NCBI RefSeq assembly: GCF_005117025.1 | Contig: NZ_SWCO01000001.1 | Location: forward strand, 248,001 to 312,000 | Origin: Alteromonas portus | GTDB taxonomy: Bacteria; Pseudomonadota; Gammaproteobacteria; Enterobacterales; Alteromonadaceae | DNA length: 64,000 nucleotides | Direction of reading: 5' to 3' | Shown: piece after piece, positions 7,884 through 17,039 of the stretch | Layout: each line of letters starts with the position of its first letter | How positions within the stretch are numbered: position 1 is the first letter of the stretch | Made by a program: the position numbers and the translations under genes | The notes under the pieces: generated by a model | What the model saw: the letters and a program-made list of their open reading frames with translations, nothing else | Databases searched by the model: none | Told to the model about the DNA's origin: nothing

Positions 7884-8597
7884 ATGATTCTCATTTTTCA
7901 CAGCACAAATCAATACGAAAGTTCGATAACGCAGTGCTTGAACGAGCACTGCTATCTTTACGACGCAGTTTCAAATTTCAACTCTGCCATTTCGCTTTTA
8001 TCTTCTCACAGCTATTCCTTACTTATCATAGAGTGCCTTGGTACAGCCACGGACATAGAAAACCTACAAACGATTTCTGAAAATTTTCCTGATATCTGGA
8101 TCATGACTGTAGGTCAAAATATTCAGGACAGAGTGGGCGCAGATTTATTAGATGCCGGTGCTGACGACTTTCTGCCTAGAGATTTCAACGAGCGCCTATT
8201 TATTTCCCGTGTTAGAGCGCACATGCGCAGGTGTATACCCCAAGAAATTAAGAAAGATAAGCACATAGAAATTGGCCCGCTTTCAATAAACATTTCATAC
8301 CATACTATTGCTGTAAATGGAGAGCGTATAGATCTCACCGCAAGGGAGTTTTCTTTACTTGAGTATTTCTGTCGTCACCCCAACCAGGTTTTTTCTAGAA
8401 ACCAGTTGCTAAGCGCAGTATGGGGCTACAATCATGAGGGCTATGAACACACTGTAAACACCCACATCAACCGACTAAGAACAAAATTAGAAAGCGTTAC
8501 AAGTATCGACAACGGTGGGCAGTTACTTAAAACAGTGTGGGGCGTAGGTTACAAACTTAATGTAGAAGCATTCACTACTAAAGCATTGAGCGCCTGA
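7884..8597 (+). CDS. Atypical OmpR/PhoB-family response regulator
   Basis: Product of 237 residues: a receiver-like domain (1-112) and a winged-helix DNA-binding domain (about 125-228). The DNA-binding part is canonical: LTAREFSLLEYFCRHPNQVFSRNQLLSAVWGY, then VNTHINRLRTKLE and VWGVGYKL. The receiver is degenerate. The acidic pair after strand 1 is replaced (IFHST), the phospho-acceptor position has Glu50 (LIIECLG) instead of Asp, Thr76 is kept (WIMTVG), and the conserved Lys is Arg100 (LPRDF). It therefore probably works without phosphorylation. No kinase is adjacent. The start is 49 bases after the spondin-like lipoprotein gene, so cotranscription is possible. Confidence 0.85.
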   Translation: MILIFHSTNQYESSITQCLNEHCYLYDAVSNFNSAISLLSSHSYSLLIIECLGTATDIENLQTISENFPDIWIMTVGQNIQDRVGADLLDAGADDFLPRDFNERLFISRVRAHMRRCIPQEIKKDKHIEIGPLSINISYHTIAVNGERIDLTAREFSLLEYFCRHPNQVFSRNQLLSAVWGYNHEGYEHTVNTHINRLRTKLESVTSIDNGGQLLKTVWGVGYKLNVEAFTTKALSA

Positions 8598-8623
8598 TCA
8601 CGTATTCAGGCGCTGGCAGAATT
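8589..8623. terminator. Terminator between the regulator and mgtE (convergent)
   Basis: AGCGCCTGA (8589-8597, including the regulator stop codon) and TCAGGCGCT (8606-8614) form a 9-base-pair stem with an 8-base loop, followed by a short T tract at about 8622. Confidence 0.6.
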
Positions 8624-8624
8624 T

Positions 8625-9983
8625 TTAAATCAAAAACAGAGTCGCCGTGCCTAAGAAGGCAAAGATACCAACCACATCTGTAATAGTGGTGAGTATTACG
8701 CTTCCAGCAAGGGCAGGGTCTATTTTTAGGCGTTTCATGATCATAGGTAAAGTGGCACCGGCGAGTGCCGCTGCAATCATGTTTACCATCATTGCAAAGG
8801 CAATAATAATCCCCAGCATGTAGTCTTGCTTCCATAGTGCAATAACAGAAGCAATAAGTACCGCCCAAATGGCTCCATTTAAAAAGCCGATGGACATTTC
8901 CTTGCTAATAAGCCATCGAGAGTTACTGGCGTTAACATGGCCTAGTGCCATACCCCGAATAACAAGGGTTAACGTTTGGTTGCCCGCTACACCGCCCATA
9001 CTAGGGACAATGGTATTTAAGATGGCCAGAACAGCCATCTGGCTTAAGGTCGCTTCAAATAAATCGCTAACCATGGCAGCCATAAGCGCCGTAACTAAGT
9101 TTACCGCCAGCCACACAGAACGCCGTTTAGTACTTTGCATAACAGGGGCAAAGGTATCTTCGTCATCATCAAGACCCGCCATACTCATCATGGAGTGTTC
9201 GGCGTCTTCACGAATAATATCAACAACGTCATCAATGGTAATTCGGCCCACAAGACGGTGCTTTTCATCAACAACAGGTGCGGAAAGCCAGTTATAACGT
9301 TCGAAAAGGCTAGCCACTTCATCGTCAGGCATATGCACCGGAATAGCTTCTGATTCTTCATCCATGACGTCAGATACTTTGTCGTCGGTATCTGCGGTGA
9401 GTAAACGGGTAACCGGAACTATACCAACAAGGTTGTCAGTTCGGTTTACCACGTAAAACGTATCAGTATTCTCTGGTAGCTCGCCTTTTAAACGGATATA
9501 GCGCAGAACTACGTCAATGGTCACATCAGGACGCAGCGTGATGGTGTCGGTGTTCATAATGAAACCAGCGGTTTCTTCACCGTAAGACAGCGCTTGCTCT
9601 GCGCGCACGCGGTCTTGTGCGTCCATCGAATCTAGAATGTCGGCCAATACTGGCTCGGGAAGACTGCTTAGCGTTTCTGCTAAGTCATCGGTATCCATCT
9701 CTTCAAGTGCATCAACCACATTGGCGGGGAGCATCTTTGTGATGATACCGTTTCGAACATCGTCAGAGAGTTCTTCTAAAATGTCGCCGTGAAAATCGCT
9801 ATCAATAAGCTCCCATAACTCGTCACGGGTTCTGCTGGGGCTAGACTCAAGAATGTGGGCGACGTCTGAAGGCGGCAATTCAAGCAGAAGTTTACGTACA
9901 GATACAAACTGCCCATTAATTAATGCAGCATTGAGTGCGCGAAGCTGGGTTTGCACGTATTTAGAAACAAGCGCTTCTGCCAT
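8625..9983 (-). CDS. mgtE: Magnesium transporter MgtE
   Basis: Mg2+ channel of the inner membrane; 452 residues, full length for the family. An N-terminal superhelical MgtE_N domain (about 25-130; ELPPSDVAHILESSP, DDLAETLSSLPE) is followed by a CBS pair (about 135-255; TAGFIMNTDTITLRPDVTI, YNWLSAPVVDEKHRLVGRITIDDV) that senses cytosolic Mg2+. A five-helix pore domain (about 285-452) carries the conserved GGVAGNQTLTLVIRGMALG and ALAGATLPMIMKRLKIDPALAGS segments. It is the last gene of the yrbG-to-ptsO block, 174 bases after ptsO, and may have its own promoter. Confidence 0.95.
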   Translation of the reverse strand: MAEALVSKYVQTQLRALNAALINGQFVSVRKLLLELPPSDVAHILESSPSRTRDELWELIDSDFHGDILEELSDDVRNGIITKMLPANVVDALEEMDTDDLAETLSSLPEPVLADILDSMDAQDRVRAEQALSYGEETAGFIMNTDTITLRPDVTIDVVLRYIRLKGELPENTDTFYVVNRTDNLVGIVPVTRLLTADTDDKVSDVMDEESEAIPVHMPDDEVASLFERYNWLSAPVVDEKHRLVGRITIDDVVDIIREDAEHSMMSMAGLDDDEDTFAPVMQSTKRRSVWLAVNLVTALMAAMVSDLFEATLSQMAVLAILNTIVPSMGGVAGNQTLTLVIRGMALGHVNASNSRWLISKEMSIGFLNGAIWAVLIASVIALWKQDYMLGIIIAFAMMVNMIAAALAGATLPMIMKRLKIDPALAGSVILTTITDVVGIFAFLGTATLFLI

Positions 9984-10157
9984 AAGGCGTTATTCCTACA
10001 AACAATGAGTGACAAGTGTAGGCTACTGAAGCCTAAGTGTGCGTAGAATATCGCAATTATAATGAGTCTGTCATGGTAAATGCATAGGTTTTATGCAGGA
10101 TTTCAAGTTATCTTCGCTAAGTGTTGATTAATTGGTCAATGCATTGGGTAAGTAAGA

Positions 10158-10430
10158 CTATTCGTCTTCGTTAAATCTACCCTCGATAAGTTCCTCAATA
10201 GCTGCAAGTGCATCAACAGCATCACTGCCGTCTACAATTACATCAACCTGTTCGCCTTGATGGCTTTCAAGCATCATTAACCCCAATACACTACTTGCGT
10301 CAGCTTCCTTATCGCCTTTTTTCAATATGATCTTAGCGTCGAATTGATTAGCCAGTTTAACCAGTTGGGTCGCCGCTCTAGCATGTAAGCCTAATTTGTT
10401 GACGATAGTTAGGGTTTTTTGAATAGTCAT
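10158..10430 (-). CDS. ptsO: Nitrogen-PTS phosphocarrier NPr (HPr-like)
   Basis: A 90-residue HPr-family protein that receives phosphate from EI-Ntr and passes it to EIIA-Ntr. The active-site segment NKLGLHARAATQLV has phospho-His16. The Ser46-type regulatory region is ASSVLGLMML, as in proteobacterial NPr. The C-terminus is acidic (EGRFNEDE). Its ATG overlaps the rapZ stop by one base (TAATG), so the two are translationally coupled. Also called npr. Confidence 0.95.
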   Translation of the reverse strand: MTIQKTLTIVNKLGLHARAATQLVKLANQFDAKIILKKGDKEADASSVLGLMMLESHQGEQVDVIVDGSDAVDALAAIEELIEGRFNEDE

Positions 10431-11275
10431 TACTGATTCAGCTCTCTATGGCGAATTTGTACATCAGGATGTATTTCACTGAAGGTTTTCGACAGCGTCT
10501 GTGCAATATAAACCGAGCGGTGCTGTCCGCCTGTACAGCCTATGGCCACGGTTACGTAACTTCTGTTATTGCGTTCTAAATGGGGAAGCCATGTGGTCAT
10601 TAGGTTTTGAATTTGCCAAATAAATTTTGTAACCACGGGCTGCGAGCCTAAAAACACCTCCACCGGAGCGTCTAATCCTGTCAGGTGTTTAAGGTCTGGC
10701 TCCCAGTGAGGGTTAGGTAAAAAGCGCGCATCAAAAACGTAATCCGCATCTTTAGGTATACCGTGTTTAAAGCCAAACGATTCGAAAACAAGCACTAGGC
10801 GTGAGCTTTTCTTGCCTAGAATGCGTTCACGAATTAATTCTGCAAGCTGGTGAATGGTGAGCTTGTCGGTGTCTAGATATAAATCTGCACGCTCTGCAAT
10901 GGGAGCAAGTAGGGCAGACTCGGCTTTAATGGCTTCTGATAGTGATTTATTGAGCTTGGCAAGAGGATGAAGGCGGCGGGTTTCACTGAAGCGCTTAACC
11001 AGCACATCATCGCTTGCATCTATATACACTATGGTCATTGACCATGAAGAAGGCAGGTAGTCTAGAATTTCTACTAAGTCGTCAGGGTTTTTGGGTAAGT
11101 TTCTTACATCAATACTCACTGCAACCTGATCGTACTCGTCCACAACCGTATGGGTTAGGGTGGGCAGCAAGTTTACTGGGATATTATCAACACAGTAATA
11201 ACCTAAATCTTCCAATGCGCGAAGTGCGACAGATTTACCAGACCCCGAACGACCACTGATTATGATCAGCTTCAC
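10430..11275 (-). CDS. rapZ: RNase adapter protein RapZ
   Basis: A 281-residue nucleotide-binding protein. In enterobacteria RapZ directs RNase E to the small RNA GlmZ, controlling glucosamine-6-phosphate synthase. A Walker A motif GRSGSGKS (8-15) is followed by the conserved IDVRNLP, and the C-terminal domain carries FGFKHGIP, DARFLPNPHW and IGCTGGQHRSVY. Whether GlmY/GlmZ-type RNAs exist here cannot be told from this window. It sits between ptsN (84 bases upstream) and ptsO, as in E. coli. Confidence 0.94.
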   Translation of the reverse strand: MKLIIISGRSGSGKSVALRALEDLGYYCVDNIPVNLLPTLTHTVVDEYDQVAVSIDVRNLPKNPDDLVEILDYLPSSWSMTIVYIDASDDVLVKRFSETRRLHPLAKLNKSLSEAIKAESALLAPIAERADLYLDTDKLTIHQLAELIRERILGKKSSRLVLVFESFGFKHGIPKDADYVFDARFLPNPHWEPDLKHLTGLDAPVEVFLGSQPVVTKFIWQIQNLMTTWLPHLERNNRSYVTVAIGCTGGQHRSVYIAQTLSKTFSEIHPDVQIRHRELNQ

Positions 11276-11359
11276 CTAATTTCTCCCTAACACTCTGGTT
11301 AAATCACATTCGCGTTGTTGAATTAAGCGGCTACTCGACGATGAATAGGCGCTTAATAT

Positions 11360-11803
11360 TTAACTTAATGCAGATAGTATATCGTCGCTAGTTGTTGCGC
11401 GGCGTATTGCTTTAATCGTTTCTTTGTCGCTTAGTTTACCAGCCACAGTGGCCAGTGTTTGAAGGTGTCCTTCAGTTTGCTCTTCAGGAACGAGAAGCGC
11501 AAAAAATATGTCTACGGGCTTTTCATCAAGGGCGTCAAAGTCGATAGCAGGTGTGCTTGTAACAACGATTGCTATCACTTTCTCAAGACCAGCTAGACGG
11601 CCGTGCGGCAGAGCAATGCCGTTGCCAATACCTGTACTACCCATTCGTTCTCGAGCCATTAGGCTATTGAGTACCGTTGCCTGGTCGATGTTATCGTTTT
11701 GCTTGGCAGCGATATCTGCAATGATCTCAAGAATTCGCTTTTTACTATTACACTGAACCGCACACTCGGTGCGGTCCAGACTTACGATGGCTTGTATATC
11801 CAT
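11360..11803 (-). CDS. ptsN: Nitrogen regulatory EIIA-Ntr
   Basis: A 147-residue EIIA domain of the nitrogen PTS, which regulates potassium transport and nitrogen or envelope responses by its phosphorylation state. The phospho-acceptor His67 lies in the GIGNGIALPHGRL signature. The family segments DIFFALLVPEEQTEGHLQTLA and the C-terminal AL are present. It lies 13 bases after hpf and before rapZ, inside the rpoN block. Confidence 0.95.
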   Translation of the reverse strand: MDIQAIVSLDRTECAVQCNSKKRILEIIADIAAKQNDNIDQATVLNSLMARERMGSTGIGNGIALPHGRLAGLEKVIAIVVTSTPAIDFDALDEKPVDIFFALLVPEEQTEGHLQTLATVAGKLSDKETIKAIRRATTSDDILSALS

Positions 11804-11816
11804 GCTTAATTAACTA

Positions 11817-12104
11817 CTAATGTTTTTTCAGTTTTTCCTTATGCTTGATTACCTGCCGGTCGAGTTTATCAACCATGCTGTCAATCGCCGCATACATGTC
11901 GGTATTTTCTGAGGATGCGAATACTTCAGCGCCACTTAAATGAACGGTCGCTTCGGCTTTTTGATTTAATTTTTCAACGTTCAGGATGACATGCACATTA
12001 GAAATGTGATCAAAGTGACGTTCAAGTTTGCTGAACTTCGTATCGACATAATTACGCAAAGAGTCGGTGATTTCGACATGATGACCAGTAAGGTTGATTT
12101 GCAT
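11817..12104 (-). CDS. hpf: Ribosome hibernation promoting factor, short form
   Basis: A 95-residue protein of the HPF/YfiA family, short form without the C-terminal dimerisation domain. It binds the 30S decoding centre and inactivates ribosomes in stationary phase. Motifs: MQINLTGHHVEITDSLRNYVDTKFSKLERHF, then the acidic TDMYAAIDSMVDKLDRQVIKHKEKLKKH. It is 30 bases downstream of rpoN, the standard gene order. Confidence 0.95.
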   Translation of the reverse strand: MQINLTGHHVEITDSLRNYVDTKFSKLERHFDHISNVHVILNVEKLNQKAEATVHLSGAEVFASSENTDMYAAIDSMVDKLDRQVIKHKEKLKKH

Positions 12105-12134
12105 ATTTCGTCTTCCTTATATTATTAAGCCCGT

Positions 12135-13616
12135 TTAAATAAGGCTTTTGCGTTGGTTCGACGGCGGGATCGATAACGATTCCCGGTACTTTGCTATTGT
12201 TCGCCTTGCGACTTTTATGCCTTGCTCGGCCAACAATGAAGCAATCTTGCTATCACTTAGCGGCTTACTGGGGTTTTCCGCAGCCACTAACTTCTTGATC
12301 AATGCACGAATCGCTGTAGATGAACATTCACCACCTGACTCGGTTGCAACGTGGCTTGAGAAGAAATACTTCAATTCGAAGATACCACGCGGCGTATGCA
12401 TATACTTTTGCGTTGTCACACGCGAAATAGTCGATTCGTGCATATCTACCATTTCTGCGACATCATTTAGCACCATTGGTTTCATCATTTCCGGGCCGTG
12501 CTCAAAAAAGCCCATTTGTTGCTGCACAATACAATTTGCAACCTTCATTAAGGTTTCGTTACGAGATTCAAGGCTCTTAATGAACCACTTAGCCTCTTGC
12601 ATATGTGAGCGGATGAATTGTGAGTCGCTACTGTTTTTGGCACGACGACTCATTGCAGCGTACTGCTGGTTTACGCTTAGTTTAGGCAGACTGTCAGGGT
12701 TCAGCTCAACCACCCAACGGCCATTTTTTTTGGTTACTGAGACATCAGGAATAACGTACTCAGGCTCTTTAGTAACTAAAGCACTACCTGGGCGAGGATT
12801 CAAGGTTTGAAGTAAACGCATGGCTTCTCGCAGCTGATCTTCTTTCAAGCGGCTTTTACGCATTAACGTGCGGTAGTCTTTGCTGCTTAGTAAATCAGAA
12901 TATTCTTCAATAAGTTGCTTCGCTTCAGCTAGCCAAGGCGTGTCTTCTGAAAACTGGCGTAATTGCACCATGAGGCATTCTTGAGGCGAGCGAGAACCTG
13001 AACCTATGGGGTCGAACATCTGAATGCGTTTAAGTACGCACTCTATCTCGTCCATTTCAATAGGCTCTTCCATTTCATCGTTATTTACTGCTTCTAAAAT
13101 ATCATCAAGGGTAACGGTTAAGTAGCCCGATTCGTCGATTGAGTCGATGATAGCCGTGGCAATAGCGCGGTCAGTGTCGGAAAAGTGAGTAAGGCGCATT
13201 TGCCAAAGAAGATGTTCCTGAATGTCTTCAGTGGTTTCGCCCTGAAATATTTGTTCGTCGTCGTTAGACGGACCCGGCGCAGGTGCAGAAGATGCCGAGT
13301 AATATTCGTCCCACGTGCTGTCGATCGGCAGCTCATCAGGAAGGTCGTTTTTCTCAAGTGCATCGCCCGCTTCCAGTGTATCACTTGAGGCAGAAGCCGT
13401 GGCTTCAGATGCACTATCGTCGTTGTCGATGTTGTTCTTTTCTAACTGGGGCTCGTCACTTCCTTCTTCCACTTCCAAAAGCGGATTAGAGTCGAGCGCT
13501 TCTTGTATCTCTTGCTGGAGATCAAGCGTAGAAAGCTGCAGCAGTTTAATCGCCTGCTGAAGCTGAGGTGTCATTGTAAGTTGTTGGCTAAATTTTAGCT
13601 GTAAAGATGGTTTCAT
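12135..13616 (-). CDS. rpoN: RNA polymerase sigma-54 factor
   Basis: A 493-residue sigma-54 factor that recognises -24/-12 promoters and needs AAA+ activators. Region I is Gln/Leu-rich ([29 protein letters not shown]), an acidic region II spans about 50-130, the core-binding domain about 130-320, then a helix-turn-helix ([20 protein letters not shown]) and the RpoN box [10 protein letters not shown] near the C-terminus. The box has Ile where many members have Val. It lies 74 bases after lptB on the same strand. Confidence 0.97.
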   Translation of the reverse strand: MKPSLQLKFSQQLTMTPQLQQAIKLLQLSTLDLQQEIQEALDSNPLLEVEEGSDEPQLEKNNIDNDDSASEATASASSDTLEAGDALEKNDLPDELPIDSTWDEYYSASSAPAPGPSNDDEQIFQGETTEDIQEHLLWQMRLTHFSDTDRAIATAIIDSIDESGYLTVTLDDILEAVNNDEMEEPIEMDEIECVLKRIQMFDPIGSGSRSPQECLMVQLRQFSEDTPWLAEAKQLIEEYSDLLSSKDYRTLMRKSRLKEDQLREAMRLLQTLNPRPGSALVTKEPEYVIPDVSVTKKNGRWVVELNPDSLPKLSVNQQYAAMSRRAKNSSDSQFIRSHMQEAKWFIKSLESRNETLMKVANCIVQQQMGFFEHGPEMMKPMVLNDVAEMVDMHESTISRVTTQKYMHTPRGIFELKYFFSSHVATESGGECSSTAIRALIKKLVAAENPSKPLSDSKIASLLAEQGIKVARRTIAKYRESLSIPPSNQRKSLI

Positions 13617-13690
13617 CTACGTCTTATTTAAATGCTCTAAATTAAATATACCAGAGCGAAAACTGAAAAATGACAATTCGGTTACATTAA

Positions 13691-14416
13691 CTATAGCCTG
13701 AATTGCTCGCCTAGGTATACATCCCTTACTTTCTGATTACTTAAAACCTGTTCCGCTGTTCCTTGCGCAATAAGCTCGCCATGACTCACAATGTACGCTT
13801 TCTCACAAACATCCAATGTTTCGCGTACGTTATGGTCCGTGATAAGGATACCAATACCCCTATCGCGAAGATGTTGTATTATCTTCTTTATATCATTAAC
13901 TGATATTGGATCAACACCAGCAAATGGTTCGTCTAACAAAATAAATTGTGGTTTTGCTGCCAAAGCGCGGGCAATTTCAACACGACGGCGCTCGCCCCCT
14001 GACAAACTCATCCCCGTACTATTACGTATATGGTTGATATTAAATTCATCAAGTAGGGCGTCCGCTTCTTCTTCTTGCTGCTGCGAATTTAAATCTTTAC
14101 GGGTTTGTAAAATGGCCATGATATTCTCATGCACCGTAAGCTTTCTAAAGATTGATGCTTCTTGTGGAAGGTAGCCTATACCACGGCGTGCGCGCTCGTG
14201 CATTGGCTGATGAGTAAGCTCATTGTCATCAATTTCAATCTTGCCTTTATCTAAATTTACTAAGCCGACAATCATATAAAATGTGGTGGTCTTACCAGCA
14301 CCATTAGGCCCAAGAAGGCCTACAATTTGGCCTGTTGAGACCGAAAGACTCACATCGCGAACCACTTGTCGTGATTTATAGGCTTTAGCAAGGTTTTTAG
14401 CGCTTAAAGTAGCCAT
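13691..14416 (-). CDS. lptB: LPS export ATP-binding protein LptB
   Basis: A 241-residue ATPase of the LptB2FG transporter that drives lipopolysaccharide out of the inner membrane. Walker A GPNGAGKT (36-43), Q-loop LPQEAS, ABC signature LSGGERRR, Walker [13 protein letters not shown] and switch His in ITDHNVRE. It starts 2 bases after lptA ends. LptF and LptG are not in the window, as is normal for this lineage. Confidence 0.97.
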   Translation of the reverse strand: MATLSAKNLAKAYKSRQVVRDVSLSVSTGQIVGLLGPNGAGKTTTFYMIVGLVNLDKGKIEIDDNELTHQPMHERARRGIGYLPQEASIFRKLTVHENIMAILQTRKDLNSQQQEEEADALLDEFNINHIRNSTGMSLSGGERRRVEIARALAAKPQFILLDEPFAGVDPISVNDIKKIIQHLRDRGIGILITDHNVRETLDVCEKAYIVSHGELIAQGTAEQVLSNQKVRDVYLGEQFRL

Positions 14417-14418
14417 TG

Positions 14419-14964
14419 CTATTGATTGTCCTTGTTGTCTTTTTTCGACGATGTTTTGCGAATAGTCTCTGGCGTAAATACGGTGGTTACGCGACCTTCT
14501 CCATTCTTACCCGCACCGCCTGTGGCCAATAATTGCTCGGTAATCATATCGAATGTGATTTTATCGCCTTGTACTTTACTGGTGTCTTGTTGTAATTCAG
14601 CGTTGCCTGCCAAAGAGATGGTGCGATTGACCACTTCGTAACGTATTTCATTGGCCTGAGCTGACACTGGCGTACCATCTTCGAGCGATTGAGAGTAGCT
14701 GGCAGGTTTACCTCGAGCGATAAATATTTCTCTGCCGCTGCCATCTGTAGCGATAACTTCAACTTCATCAGCTTTGATGACAAGCGATCCCTGGGTAATG
14801 AGTACGTCTTCCTTGTAAAGCGCCGTTTTGTTTTTACCGTCGATAAACTGGGTGTTTGAGCCTATTTTAATAGGCTGTGAAAAATCTTCTTCACTTGCAA
14901 GCACCGCTCCACTAGCGATGGAAAGTATAAGGCTAGTTGCTAGGGGAATAAGTCGTTTGTACAT
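14419..14964 (-). CDS. lptA: LPS transport periplasmic protein LptA
   Basis: A 181-residue periplasmic protein that forms the beta-jellyroll bridge carrying LPS between membranes. Signal peptide 1-23 (ending VLAS). OstA-like beta segments: [41 protein letters not shown], where DEVEV is the family hallmark, and [10 protein letters not shown]. It ends with a charged tail [10 protein letters not shown]. Its start overlaps the lptC end by 32 bases. Confidence 0.95.
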   Translation of the reverse strand: MYKRLIPLATSLILSIASGAVLASEEDFSQPIKIGSNTQFIDGKNKTALYKEDVLITQGSLVIKADEVEVIATDGSGREIFIARGKPASYSQSLEDGTPVSAQANEIRYEVVNRTISLAGNAELQQDTSKVQGDKITFDMITEQLLATGGAGKNGEGRVTTVFTPETIRKTSSKKDNKDNQ

Positions 14965-15511
14965 GATCTAAAAGCTCGTATTCTTGTGTGCGTAAGTTCG
15001 CGTTAAACCCATTACTTAAGATAAGGTATTGAGTGCCCAGTATCTCAACGGGTTGATCAGATGTCATTTGTTTCGTGTCTAAATTTATCTGGATGTATTC
15101 GGTTGATAAACTTTTTACAAAATCATCGCTGGTTTGATTTTCAATCACAACGCTATTTTCAAGCTGGATCAGCTCGTTGTTATAAAGCGTTCCTTCTTGT
15201 GCCGTGACAACCCAAGGCGATGTAGCGTTTTCGGTGTAAAGGGTGTACCGGGGCTGTTGAAATAAAACAAAACCTAACTGGTCGTAGTGCTCCATCGACT
15301 CTGCAAACACTTTGTGGTTGAGCTCACCATCTTGATTGTATAAGGTTGTGGTGAGGTTTTTGGCCTTGTAAGCTGGCTTTAAAGCGTCATTTTCACTGCT
15401 GCTTTGAGTCTCAGGCTGCTCTTCCATCCAAGTAGGGATATACATAAGCAGCGCTAAGATAAATAGCGCAGATATACTTAATCCTAAGCGATTAAAGCCA
15501 AACAGGCTCAT
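14933..15511 (-). CDS. lptC: LPS export protein LptC
   Basis: A 192-residue bitopic protein that passes LPS from LptB2FG to LptA. One N-terminal transmembrane helix (about 10-27, GLSISALFILALLMYIPTW) is followed by a periplasmic OstA-like domain with YIQINLDTKQMTSDQPVEI. The start is ATG 15511, which overlaps the kdsC stop (ATGA). A longer open frame exists up to 15613 but runs inside kdsC and is not the start. Confidence 0.93.
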   Translation of the reverse strand: MSLFGFNRLGLSISALFILALLMYIPTWMEEQPETQSSSENDALKPAYKAKNLTTTLYNQDGELNHKVFAESMEHYDQLGFVLFQQPRYTLYTENATSPWVVTAQEGTLYNNELIQLENSVVIENQTSDDFVKSLSTEYIQINLDTKQMTSDQPVEILGTQYLILSNGFNANLRTQEYELLDHVQTTYSPSN

Positions 15512-16056
15512 ACACTCGCTCCAAAAATCTCGTTCGCCACCCCTTTGGCTTGCAAAATGGTGTCTGAAATTTCTCGAACTGCGCCAAACCCACCTTGAAG
15601 TGTGGTTATCCAATTGGCTTGTTTGGCTACGTAAGGGTGAGCATCGGCAACCGCAATTTTCACTGCAACATGCTCATACATACCTGTGTCTGGCATGTCA
15701 TCACCCACTGCAGCTACCTCATTAGGTTCTAACTTCAAGCATTGCATCAGTTCGCTTAGCGCGTCTGCTTTGTTTTCTTCGCCTTGAATAATGTGCGCAA
15801 CATTAAGGGCTTTCATCCTGTTTTCTACAATCGCTGAACGTCGCCCGGTAATAACCGCCACATTTACGCCATTGCTGACCAGCGCTTTAACGCCGTATCC
15901 GTCGCGGGTGTGAAAGGCTTTTAGCTCTTCACCATCATTACCTAGATAAATGCGGCCGTCAGAAAACACACCATCTACGTCACACACCAACAGCTTAATA
16001 TGCGCTAGCTTTTCAAAAAGCACGTTGTCTAAATCGGTATATAAGGTAGTTGTCAT
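15508..16056 (-). CDS. kdsC: 3-deoxy-D-manno-octulosonate-8-phosphate phosphatase
   Basis: A 182-residue HAD-superfamily phosphatase that makes Kdo from Kdo-8-phosphate for lipid A core synthesis. Catalytic Asp26 and Asp28 lie in LLVCDVDGVFSDG; motif II is AVITGRRS, the Lys motif is GEENKADAL and motif III is VGDDMPD. There is no cap domain, as expected for this tetrameric C0 subfamily. It starts immediately after the kdsD stop. Confidence 0.96.
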   Translation of the reverse strand: MTTTLYTDLDNVLFEKLAHIKLLVCDVDGVFSDGRIYLGNDGEELKAFHTRDGYGVKALVSNGVNVAVITGRRSAIVENRMKALNVAHIIQGEENKADALSELMQCLKLEPNEVAAVGDDMPDTGMYEHVAVKIAVADAHPYVAKQANWITTLQGGFGAVREISDTILQAKGVANEIFGASV

Positions 16057-17037
16057 CTAAAGTACTCCTGCTTTCAATAGCATGTGCATATTGAAAGCGC
16101 CAACAGGTTTGCGCTTGTCATCGGTAACCATTAACGCGCTTATTTTGTGATTTTCCATTAAATTAAGCGCTTCGACAGCCAACTGATCTGCGGTTGTGGT
16201 TTTACCACCTTTGGTCATCACATCTTCTACGGTTGCGCAGTGTACATCAATGCGAGCATCGAGTATTCGTCGTAAATCACCGTCGGTAAAGACACCGGTC
16301 AATGAGCCATCTGAGGCTAATACACCAGTCATGCCTAGCCCCTTTTTAGAGATTTCCAGAAGTGCATCAGCGACAGATGCGTTTGCACTTACTAGCGGGA
16401 TGTCACTGCCACTCAGCATAATATCACTCACTTTAAGCAGCAGTTTTCTGCCCAAGCTACCGCCAGGATGTGACAGCGCAAAATCATCCGATGTAAAGCC
16501 TTTTTGGTCGAGTAGCGCCACCGCAAGGGCGTCGCCCATAACCAATGTGGCCGTCGTGCTTGACGTCGGTGCAAGGCCCAATGAGCAGGCTTCTTTTTCA
16601 ACGCTGATATCAAGTACCACGTCTGCGTGTTGGCCCAAGGAACTGGATGCACTGTTGGTCATGGCCACAACTTGTATTCCTAAACGCTTAACAACGGGCA
16701 ACAGGTTAACTAGCTCGTTAGTTTCACCAGAATTAGAGATAGCTAATAAGACGTCTCCTTTACTTAGCATACCCAAGTCGCCATGGTTGGCTTCACCTGG
16801 ATGCATGAAGAAAGCTGGAGTACCTGTACTAGCTAGCGTAGCGGCAATTTTATTACCGATATGCCCAGATTTGCCCATACCGCTTACAACCACTTTTCCC
16901 TTACAATTAAAGAGAATGTTACACGCGGTAATAAAGTCACCGTTTAAGCGCTCTGCAAGGTTAGCAATAGCCTGTGTTTCAATGTCTATCACACGCTTTG
17001 CCGATTCGATATAGTGCATCTGAGTTTTTGTATTCAT
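16057..17037 (-). CDS. kdsD: D-arabinose-5-phosphate isomerase
   Basis: A 326-residue enzyme that converts ribulose-5-phosphate to arabinose-5-phosphate, the first Kdo precursor. A SIS domain (about 35-180; VVSGMGKSGHIGNKIAATLASTG, HPGEANHGDLGM, ISNSGETNEL) is followed by two CBS domains (about 205-325; DIMLSGSDIPLV, GVFTDGDLRRIL, KISALMVTDD). The start is placed at ATG 17037, two bases after the yrbG stop. An open frame to 17076 overlaps yrbG. Confidence 0.95.
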   Translation of the reverse strand: MNTKTQMHYIESAKRVIDIETQAIANLAERLNGDFITACNILFNCKGKVVVSGMGKSGHIGNKIAATLASTGTPAFFMHPGEANHGDLGMLSKGDVLLAISNSGETNELVNLLPVVKRLGIQVVAMTNSASSSLGQHADVVLDISVEKEACSLGLAPTSSTTATLVMGDALAVALLDQKGFTSDDFALSHPGGSLGRKLLLKVSDIMLSGSDIPLVSANASVADALLEISKKGLGMTGVLASDGSLTGVFTDGDLRRILDARIDVHCATVEDVMTKGGKTTTADQLAVEALNLMENHKISALMVTDDKRKPVGAFNMHMLLKAGVL

Positions 17038-17039
17038 GG

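Noticed and set aside
12148-12810. 220-codon plus-strand frame opposite rpoN
   Set aside because: Shadow of rpoN on the other strand; protein has no family features. The same holds for the long plus-strand frames opposite kdsD (16196-17014) and lptB (13791-14174).
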